From positions 1 through 5,175 of the forward strand of contig DOVB01000152.1 in assembly GCA_003520285.1 (NCBI GenBank): a DNA stretch of 5,175 bases, in the 5' to 3' direction. The number at the start of each line of letters is the position of its first letter. Position 1 is the stretch's first letter. Both the position numbers and the translations under genes were made by a program. The notes under the pieces were generated by a model. The model did not search any database, was not told where the DNA came from, and saw nothing but the letters and a program-made list of their open reading frames with translations. Below are positions 1 through 4,204 of the stretch, in pieces. The stretch is from Halieaceae bacterium. GTDB lineage: Bacteria; Pseudomonadota; Gammaproteobacteria; Pseudomonadales; Halieaceae.

Positions 1-1
1 C

Positions 2-853
2 AAACCTGAAGACATTATCCAGCAAGCAATAGACGCAGCCGAGGCAGGTGCCGCAGTACTTCACCTTCATGCCAGGCATCCTGAGGACGGATCTGTATCA
101 CTGGACCCCAAGCACTTCATGGGATTTGTTCCCGCCATTCGAGCAAGCAATGATGCGGTACTCAACATCTCAACAGGCGGCAGTCTCCTCACCACTATTG
201 AAGAAAGGATCAGGCCCTCGGAGATCATCTCGCCAGAGATGAGCTCTCTGAACATGGGTAGCATGAATTTTTCATTCCACGGGCTCGCTAGTCGCTACAA
301 GAACTTCAAGTTCGACTGGGAAAAGGCGTACATCGAGAACTCCGACGCCTATATCTTCAGGAATACATTCAGGGATATCGCCCAGGTGGAGAAATGCCTA
401 GGGCAGGCGCATAACGTAAAATTTGAGCACGAGTGCTACGACGTCGGCCATCTTTATAACCTAAAATTCTGCATGGATACAGGTTTATTCAAGGCACCCG
501 TCTTCATCCAGTTCATCTTTGGGATCCTGGGCGGAATCGGCGCTGATCTGGATAACCTGGTCTTTATGAAACGCACTGCAGACAGACTTTTCGGCAACAA
601 CTATCAGTGGTCAGTCATGGCTGCAGGGGCAGCTCAGATGCCCTTTGCTACACAAGCGGTAATGATGGGAGGCAATGTAAGGGTGGGCCTTGAAGATTCG
701 CTTTTCATTGAACGCGGTAAGCTCGCGACGTCCAACGCCGAACAGGTTTTCAAGATAAGACGGCTGATTGAGGAATTGGGTTACGAGGTCGCTACTCCAG
801 AAGACGTCCGTGAAATGCTGGCTCTCAAAGGGTCCCACAAGGTCGCTCTTTAG
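2..853 (+). CDS. BKACE-family beta-keto acid cleavage enzyme (DUF849), 5'-truncated by window edge
   Basis: The frame is open from the first base, and 283 residues precede the TAG at 851-853. The real start lies upstream; the ATG at 119 is internal because conserved family sequence precedes it. About 25 residues are probably missing, giving a total near 308, usual for the larger family members. Seen: HLHAR at bases 62-76 (the two zinc-ligand His, equivalent to H46/H48 of Kce), NISTGGS near residues 55-61, PEMSSLNMGSMNF near 78-90, the FGILGGIGADLDNLVFM segment, and VRVGLED at 680-697, supplying the equivalents of catalytic Arg226, zinc ligand Glu230 and Asp231 of Kce. Family chemistry: a zinc-dependent retro-Claisen-type reaction of a beta-keto acid with acetyl-CoA, giving acetoacetate plus a new acyl-CoA, in the cytoplasm. 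The motif before QMP reads AAGAAQ, where many relatives, as I recall, carry G-R-x-Q, so the substrate pocket may differ. The family assignment is secure; the substrate is not inferable. Confidence 0.93.
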   Translation, partial: KPEDIIQQAIDAAEAGAAVLHLHARHPEDGSVSLDPKHFMGFVPAIRASNDAVLNISTGGSLLTTIEERIRPSEIISPEMSSLNMGSMNFSFHGLASRYKNFKFDWEKAYIENSDAYIFRNTFRDIAQVEKCLGQAHNVKFEHECYDVGHLYNLKFCMDTGLFKAPVFIQFIFGILGGIGADLDNLVFMKRTADRLFGNNYQWSVMAAGAAQMPFATQAVMMGGNVRVGLEDSLFIERGKLATSNAEQVFKIRRLIEELGYEVATPEDVREMLALKGSHKVAL

Positions 854-905
854 GATTTGTATCCACACCGCGTCGCAACGAGGATAATATTCATTTATTC
901 GACTC

Positions 906-924
906 GACGGGCTGCAGGTCCGTC
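906..924. terminator. Weak hairpin between convergent genes
   Basis: Arms GACGG (906-910) and CCGTC (920-924) flank a 9-base loop. It sits in the gap between the BKACE stop (853) and the last minus-strand ORF stop (946), where a bidirectional terminator would be expected. Neither strand has a T-run after the stem, so it is not a canonical intrinsic terminator. The rest of the 854-945 gap shows nothing else convincing. Confidence 0.2.
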
Positions 925-945
925 AGAGAACTGAAAGGAAACCAA

Positions 946-1068
946 CTACTCAGAGTCGGGGACGCTGCGCTTGTTCGTCGTACCACGCCGACTGTAGTAA
1001 AGGGAAAACAGGTAAAAGACCAAGCCAAAACCGCCTACACCCAACATCCATGCATCGGTATGTTCCAT
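946..1068 (-). CDS. 40-aa single-span membrane microprotein, candidate symporter small accessory subunit
   Basis: The ATG at 1068-1066 overlaps the TAA of the preceding ORF by one base (TAATG), and the stop is TAG at 948-946. The protein has a short polar N-terminus (MEHTDAW), one hydrophobic segment of about 17 residues (about 8-24, MLGVGGFGLVFYLFSLYY region) and a basic tail (SRRGTTNKR) ending in acidic residues. By the positive-inside rule this is a single-span protein with its C-terminus in the cytoplasm. A strong Shine-Dalgarno GGGAGG (1081-1076) lies 7 bases before the ATG, the best ribosome site in the window and good evidence that the ORF is translated. It is the last gene of the symporter operon. 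Small proteins of 30-45 aa are known beside SSS and NSS transporters (for example the MetS type, or those annotated as symporter small accessory protein), so an accessory role is plausible. I cannot confirm family membership from sequence alone. Confidence 0.68.
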   Translation of the reverse strand: MEHTDAWMLGVGGFGLVFYLFSLYYSRRGTTNKRSVPDSE

Positions 1069-1178
1069 TAAACGTCCTCCCTCATCAGCCTTATAACTCT
1101 CCAGAGTATCTCGGCGACAACGACAATCGCGAAGATCATGCCAGCTGCAGTTAGCAGCAATTCCAACGCAAGATTCAT
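1068..1178 (-). CDS. 36-aa single-span membrane microprotein, coupled to the symporter
   Basis: The ATG at 1178-1176 overlaps the symporter TGA (1177-1175) as ATGA, the classic geometry of translational coupling. The frame is open back to 1259, but that longer form would lie wholly inside the symporter coding sequence and add a polar stretch before the hydrophobic segment, so the overlapping ATG is preferred. The protein is almost entirely one transmembrane helix (about residues 3-25, including AAGMIFAIVVVAEILW) followed by a basic and acidic tail, WRVIRLMREDV. The Arg-rich C-terminal side suggests N-out, C-in. The Shine-Dalgarno is weak (only a GAG-type core in the symporter tail), consistent with dependence on ribosomes finishing the symporter. 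It may be a small subunit helping symporter stability or activity. No named family recognised. Confidence 0.6.
   Translation of the reverse strand: MNLALELLLTAAGMIFAIVVVAEILWRVIRLMREDV
1076..1081 (-). promoter_or_regulatory. Ribosome binding site of the 40-aa microprotein
   Basis: GGGAGG on the minus strand, 7 bases before the ATG at 1068. It lies inside the last codons of the 36-aa ORF. It is the main reason to accept the 40-aa ORF as a gene rather than chance reading frame. Confidence 0.7.
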
Positions 1179-2662
1179 GGGCTTGGTCTCATCTGAAGAA
1201 CCTGAGAAGGCAAATCTGAAAACAAGGCCGGTTTCGTGTGCTTCGCCAGTCCGAAACAAACAATGGTCAGGATAAACGCAACGATCACACTAATGTGGGC
1301 GTTCTCGAGCTGCGCCAATGCCGGCATGCTGGAGGAAATGAACTGCCTGATCGGACCGATAGACCATACACAGTTGACCAGCCAGGTCCCGAACAAGATC
1401 GTAAAGGCAGCAGCGGTACTACGCTTCCAAAACAGGCCGGCAACGATGACAAAAAAAAGTGGCGCCAGCCATGCGAATAGCCAGGTGATGGCACTAATCA
1501 CATTGGGATGGTTAAAGAACGTCAGGGCCGCCGCCAGCGCACCAACGATCAGGATCACGCGCTGAATAAGACGGTGCTCCTGATTCAGCGAAAGGCCCCC
1601 CTCCACATTCGCCCCAACAATGTCTTTTGTAAATATGGTCGCAGGAGCCAAAGCTGACATGGCAAATGTCGACAACAGTGCGCCTAGAAACCCCGCCTGT
1701 AGCAGCACAACCAGCCAGGTTGGAAGAAGTTGAACAACCATCGTAGCAGCCGCAAGCTTGGGGCCCAGTTGTGCAAACTCCGGTATCGTTGCCGCGGCCA
1801 ACCCGCAAAGCACCGGAAACACACCAAACAAGCCATTGATTGGAGCCGCTATCCAAAGCGATCGTCGAATTACAGCCTCGTTCCTGGCGGACATCGCGGC
1901 CGCCATGCCCTGCTGGTTTACTGACTGCGAAAAAACCACCGAAAATACCGCAGCGAGGGCGAAGCCTACCATGAGATCGGGAGTGCCGAAGACGCTCAGC
2001 TTGTATGCTTCGCCACTGACAACGTAGTGCTCTCGGACGCCTTCCCAACCCTCTGGAAGTACGAAGCCCAGATAGATACCTGCCGCAATGATGGATACGT
2101 ACATCACCACAGCATTCACCAGGTTAACCCACATGGTTTGCTTTATCCCGCCAAACGTCACATAGGCTGTACCCAGAACAGCACCGAGCACCGCGGACCA
2201 ACCCAAAGACCACCCACTGATTGCGGAGATACCGATGCCCAGTGTTTGCGTTTCGAGGGTAACCAGACCAAAAACCACCATAGCAGCGATGCAGGCTACG
2301 TAGGTTCGCATTTTCGGGCCGTACATACGACCTAAGAGTTCGGGAATGGTCGCGCAACCAAGACGACGCACCCAGGGTCCCGTTCCAAGGCAGATGACAC
2401 AGATAAGGATTGTGTGCGCAAAGCAGAACCAAAGGGCGATGGCACCTAGCCCAAAGGACATTTCCATCAAACCATAGACGTGGGCAGAACCGAGGTAGGT
2501 AATGGCCAGTGTCACTGATAACATCGCCATACCCGCGTTCCTGCCGCCGGTGGCGAGATCCGTTACGTTACCCGAAATTTTTTCGCGCCAAGCGAGATAG
2601 CAACCAATCCCGCCAATCACAGCAATATTGTAGATAAGCACTAGCGTGAGAACGGGACTCAC
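1175..2662 (-). CDS. Sodium:solute symporter, SSS family (TC 2.A.21)
   Basis: A 495-aa polytopic inner-membrane protein, the usual length for SSS carriers, which import organic solutes with Na+. Hydrophobic segments lie at about 4-25, 44-64, 72-95, 118-138, 152-172, 178-203, 230-250, 270-291, 305-337, 367-383, 389-412, 417-436 and 455-473, about 13 spans as in the LeuT-fold SSS group. Family signatures: ATGGRNAGMAMLSVTLAITY near 37-56, GGIKQTMWVN near 171-180, NQQGMAAAMSARNEA near 249-263, the TM8 region ALLSTFAMSALAPATIFTKD near 328-347 whose Ser/Thr residues match the Na2 sodium site, and LFWKRST near 410-416. The start is GTG (2662-2660), with Shine-Dalgarno GGAAGG (2674-2669) 6 bases upstream. 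It follows an IclR gene and a clear promoter, and its stop overlaps a 36-aa membrane ORF. The substrate cannot be assigned; SSS carriers take up sugars, amino acids, carboxylates, choline-like compounds and others. Confidence 0.95.
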   Translation of the reverse strand: MSPVLTLVLIYNIAVIGGIGCYLAWREKISGNVTDLATGGRNAGMAMLSVTLAITYLGSAHVYGLMEMSFGLGAIALWFCFAHTILICVICLGTGPWVRRLGCATIPELLGRMYGPKMRTYVACIAAMVVFGLVTLETQTLGIGISAISGWSLGWSAVLGAVLGTAYVTFGGIKQTMWVNLVNAVVMYVSIIAAGIYLGFVLPEGWEGVREHYVVSGEAYKLSVFGTPDLMVGFALAAVFSVVFSQSVNQQGMAAAMSARNEAVIRRSLWIAAPINGLFGVFPVLCGLAAATIPEFAQLGPKLAAATMVVQLLPTWLVVLLQAGFLGALLSTFAMSALAPATIFTKDIVGANVEGGLSLNQEHRLIQRVILIVGALAAALTFFNHPNVISAITWLFAWLAPLFFVIVAGLFWKRSTAAAFTILFGTWLVNCVWSIGPIRQFISSSMPALAQLENAHISVIVAFILTIVCFGLAKHTKPALFSDLPSQVLQMRPSP

Positions 2663-2736
2663 ACGCCGCCTTCCGAATCAGAGAGATGCCCGCAGGAAAG
2701 CATGGGCGAGCAGAGGACGATGGTAGCTATGTTCAT
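2659..2736 (-). CDS. Possible 25-aa leader ORF overlapping the symporter start
   Basis: The ATG at 2736-2734 opens 25 codons ending in TGA (2661-2659), which overlaps the symporter GTG as GTGA. The peptide begins MNIATIVLCSPMLSCGH, so it has a short hydrophobic stretch and two Cys, and ends LSDSEGGV. The only Shine-Dalgarno candidate is GGAG at 2751-2748, 11 bases before the ATG, somewhat far, with a perfect palindrome filling the gap. The ORF lies wholly downstream of the predicted transcription start. The overlap geometry matches the other junctions in this operon and suggests a leader that couples translation to the symporter. It may equally be a chance frame in a 5' UTR; only the position supports it. 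Confidence 0.3.
   Translation of the reverse strand: MNIATIVLCSPMLSCGHLSDSEGGV
2669..2674 (-). promoter_or_regulatory. Ribosome binding site deciding the GTG start of the symporter
   Basis: GGAAGG on the minus strand, 6 bases before the GTG at 2662. It supports this GTG over the overlapping GTG two bases upstream, which is followed at once by TGA. It lies within the last codons of the possible leader ORF. Confidence 0.65.
2671..2687. repeat. 17-bp direct repeat, copy 1 (symporter 5' UTR)
   Basis: TTCCGAATCAGAGAGAT on the plus strand is identical to 4313-4329 inside the sulfatase gene. In both places the minus strand can be read as LSDSE in the frame of the surrounding ORF. The match does not extend on either side. 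Confidence 0.5.
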
Positions 2737-2748
2737 GTATTCGAATAC
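2737..2748. promoter_or_regulatory. Perfect 12-bp palindrome, candidate IclR operator
   Basis: GTATTCGAATAC is a perfect dyad about 20-30 bases downstream of the predicted transcription start of the symporter operon. A partial copy of the half-site (GAGTAT at 2774-2779) overlaps the -10 box and is inverted relative to ATACTC at 2745-2750. IclR-family dimers commonly bind short inverted repeats beside the promoters of neighbouring genes, so this is the best candidate site for the adjacent regulator. Assignment is by position and symmetry only. Confidence 0.45.
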
Positions 2749-2774
2749 TCCGGCAAACGCTTCAACGCTGCTCG

Positions 2775-2803
2775 AGTATGCTGACACCCTCCCTAATTGT
2801 CAA
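2775..2803 (-). promoter_or_regulatory. Sigma70-type promoter of the symporter operon
   Basis: On the minus strand a perfect -35 TTGACA (2803-2798) is followed by a 17-base spacer and CATACT (2780-2775, 4 of 6 to TATAAT). Predicted transcription start is near 2768, giving a 5' UTR of about 105 bases to the symporter GTG. It lies in the 188-bp gap between the IclR stop and the symporter, so the transporter operon can be transcribed separately from iclR. The -35 is overlapped by a small dyad, ATTGTCAAT (2796-2804). Confidence 0.65.
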
Positions 2804-2850
2804 TACAGTTGGATCACGATGCGGGCCATATTGAAGCTAATCATCGCGCT

Positions 2851-3642
2851 CTAGTTCTCGATCTGCTCAATGATCTCCGAGCGACATCTTAGTAGTGCAG
2901 ACTGAAGTTCGCGCTTGCTGTGCTTGAAACGAACTGTAGGTACGGGAATAGAAATTGCGTACAACGTGCCCCCGGGTTCCTGCAGTGCTGCACCGACCGC
3001 ACTCACACCTTCCAAGTGCTCCTCATGATCATGAGCCACCCCGATTTTTCGGATCTTCGCCAGCTCTTTCAGCAGCACATCAAGATCACATATGGTGGCA
3101 TCGGTATGTCGCTCAAGCGCTTTCGGCCCTAGTAGTTTGCGAATCTCGTCGTCACTCAAGGTCGCCAGCATTGCCTTTCCACTTGCCAAACAATGGAGTG
3201 GAAATGCTTCCCCGACGGGCGAAACGATATTGAGTCGCGCCGATCCCACCACCTGGTCTACAAACACCGTCCGCTTCTTCTGCATTTCCGACACGTCGAC
3301 GGTCTCACCCGTCTCTTTTGCCAGCTGAGAAATATAGGGTCTAATGAACTCCACAAAGTTGAAGCTCGAATTACTCGCCATACGGAGAATTGCGGGTCCC
3401 AATTTCACCCGGGATGTCGGCGAGGCGCCGATGACAAAATTCTCTTCCGCCAAGGCATCGACAATTCGCTGCACTGTGGAGCGAGAAAGATCAGTCGCCT
3501 TAGCAATCTGCCCAAGACTCAAGCCGTCAGCCTCATTCTCCAATGCCCGCAGGACTGACGCCGCTCTTGCAATGACTTGAATACCTTTTCTCGGGATATT
3601 TGACTTTTCTAGTGCCACGGCTTTCTCACAAAAGGACAACAT
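2851..3642 (-). CDS. IclR-family transcriptional regulator
   Basis: A 263-aa cytoplasmic DNA-binding protein of normal family length. The N-terminal winged helix-turn-helix spans about 20-80: GIQVIARAASVLRAL, then LSLGQIAKATDLSRSTVQRI with the recognition helix near 53-66. The C-terminal IclR effector domain spans about 95-260, with GEAFPLHCLASGKAMLA (144-160) and GVAHDHEEHLEGVSAVGAAL (201-220) in the positions of the family's conserved G-x-x-x-P-L-H/GKA and Gly/Glu ligand-domain motifs. Such proteins bind a small effector and act on neighbouring catabolic or transport operons, often also on their own gene. The gene lies directly upstream of the symporter promoter on the same strand, so the symporter operon is the likely target. 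The ATG at 3642 has no Shine-Dalgarno; the GTG at codon 9 (3618-3616), with a weak GAG upstream, is an alternative start that still leaves the whole DNA-binding domain intact. Confidence 0.94.
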   Translation of the reverse strand: MLSFCEKAVALEKSNIPRKGIQVIARAASVLRALENEADGLSLGQIAKATDLSRSTVQRIVDALAEENFVIGASPTSRVKLGPAILRMASNSSFNFVEFIRPYISQLAKETGETVDVSEMQKKRTVFVDQVVGSARLNIVSPVGEAFPLHCLASGKAMLATLSDDEIRKLLGPKALERHTDATICDLDVLLKELAKIRKIGVAHDHEEHLEGVSAVGAALQEPGGTLYAISIPVPTVRFKHSKRELQSALLRCRSEIIEQIEN

Positions 3643-3646
3643 AGAG

Positions 3647-3660
3647 CTATGATACCATAG
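3647..3660. promoter_or_regulatory. Dyad and possible -10 at the iclR start, candidate autoregulatory site
   Basis: CTATG-ATAC-CATAG is an inverted repeat with 5-bp arms, ending 5 bases before the annotated iclR ATG. Its minus strand contains TATCAT (3654-3649, 5 of 6 to TATAAT), which would put the transcription start at or next to the ATG. No good -35 is visible 16-18 bases upstream. A regulator bound here would block its own transcription. The 3661-3759 stretch upstream shows nothing else that I can support. Confidence 0.35.
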
Positions 3661-3759
3661 CGTGACACCTGCTCATGCATGGTTTGTCTCTCGAGCATTA
3701 CCTGCAGCCGTACGCAAATCGCACATTCATCCCTATCGTTAGAGAATTTGATGGCAGCG

Positions 3760-3999
3760 CTAAGGCTCCCCCCGGACACACTCTATGGGCGCGCGCGAGT
3801 CAGGCTCTGCTGCGATTATGCCGGTCGTAGCGGCAAGCTCGTTCCATTGAGCTACCATATCTGATGTTTTCTTCGGCATGCTCGCGGCCAGATTGGTTGT
3901 TTCTCTCGGGTCGGTGTCAGGATGGTAAAGCTCCCGGCTTTCGTCGCCGTAGGGCTCTGGGAGCCTCACGATCTTCCACTGATTAAACTCGATGAGCAT
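3760..3999 (-). pseudogene. Orphan C-terminal tail of a second sulfatase
   Basis: A 79-codon frame (ATG 3999, TAG 3762-3760) matches only the extreme C-terminus of sulfatases. Its core aligns with the tail of the neighbouring sulfatase: QWKIVR with DWKLTR, REL with WEL, DPRETTNL with DPGETDDL, then a Trp-containing helix (MVAQWNELAATTGII with MLQLWDSYAQTNGVI). No catalytic part is present: it lacks the formylglycine motif and the metal-binding and SDNG motifs. An in-frame TAA lies immediately upstream (4002-4000) and no homology is visible further up. No ribosome site precedes the ATG. The fragment is diverged from the neighbouring gene, so it derives from a paralogue rather than a recent duplication. 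Best explained as the relic of a tandem sulfatase gene lost by deletion. A genuine small protein is possible but unlikely. Confidence 0.72.
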
Positions 4000-4204
4000 T
4001 TACTTATAGATGTGGTCTGGACGCAGCATAGGGTTGCAACGAATCCACCGACAACATGTGCGTCTCGCTCTACGAGACTGTAGCTATTAAGATCTTATCA
4101 AACGACATTGATCTCTGGAATTGGCAAGACCCGATGTTGCGTCAGCAACATTGCCTGTTACAGGTTTGAGACATTCCTCGGATCTCGCTTAACAACTTCT
4201 CATC
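4000..4204. other. Spacer between sulfatase and sulfatase relic, rich in dyads
   Basis: No credible coding frame. It holds five short inverted repeats: GTTGCAAC (4033-4040), GTCTCG/CGAGAC with a 5-base loop (4062-4078), TAAGATCTTA (4088-4097), ATGTTGC/GCAACAT with a 4-base loop (4134-4151) and CCTGT-T-ACAGG (4154-4164). The upstream body of the decayed second sulfatase would be expected here, but I see no recognisable remnant. Confidence 0.5.
4123..4155 (-). terminator. Compound hairpin downstream of the sulfatase, possible transcript 3' end
   Basis: An inner stem ATGTTGC/GCAACAT (4134-4140 with 4145-4151, loop 4141-4144) is enclosed by GGCA/TGCC (4123-4126 with 4152-4155) with a one-sided bulge. 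It lies 50-80 bases after the sulfatase stop at 4205, where a 3' end would be expected. There is no U-tract after it on the minus strand, so it is not a textbook intrinsic terminator; it could protect a transcript end or be a protein-binding site. Confidence 0.3.

Noticed and set aside
611..868. 85-codon minus-strand frame opposite the BKACE gene
   Set aside because: It lies antisense to a strongly conserved coding sequence, shows no recognisable domain and has a composition typical of a shadow frame.
850..894. 14-codon minus-strand frame beginning MNIILVATRC after the 40-aa ORF
   Set aside because: It is too short, runs into the end of the BKACE gene, has no ribosome site and does not overlap the preceding ORF as the real operon members do.
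1179..1259. Longer N-terminal form of the 36-aa ORF starting at 1259
   Set aside because: The extension lies entirely within the symporter coding sequence, adds a polar segment before the membrane helix, and the ATGA overlap gives a much better start.
1512..2048. 178-codon minus-strand frame inside the symporter gene
   Set aside because: It is an overlapping frame of the well-supported symporter, rich in Cys, Arg and Gly without domain features, as expected for an off-frame translation.
3193..3558. 121-codon plus-strand frame opposite iclR
   Set aside because: It is antisense to the conserved IclR effector and DNA-binding domains, with no ribosome site or family resemblance.
3679..3864. 61-codon plus-strand frame spanning the iclR upstream region and the sulfatase relic
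   Set aside because: It partly overlaps the recognisable sulfatase tail on the other strand and has no family resemblance or convincing ribosome site.
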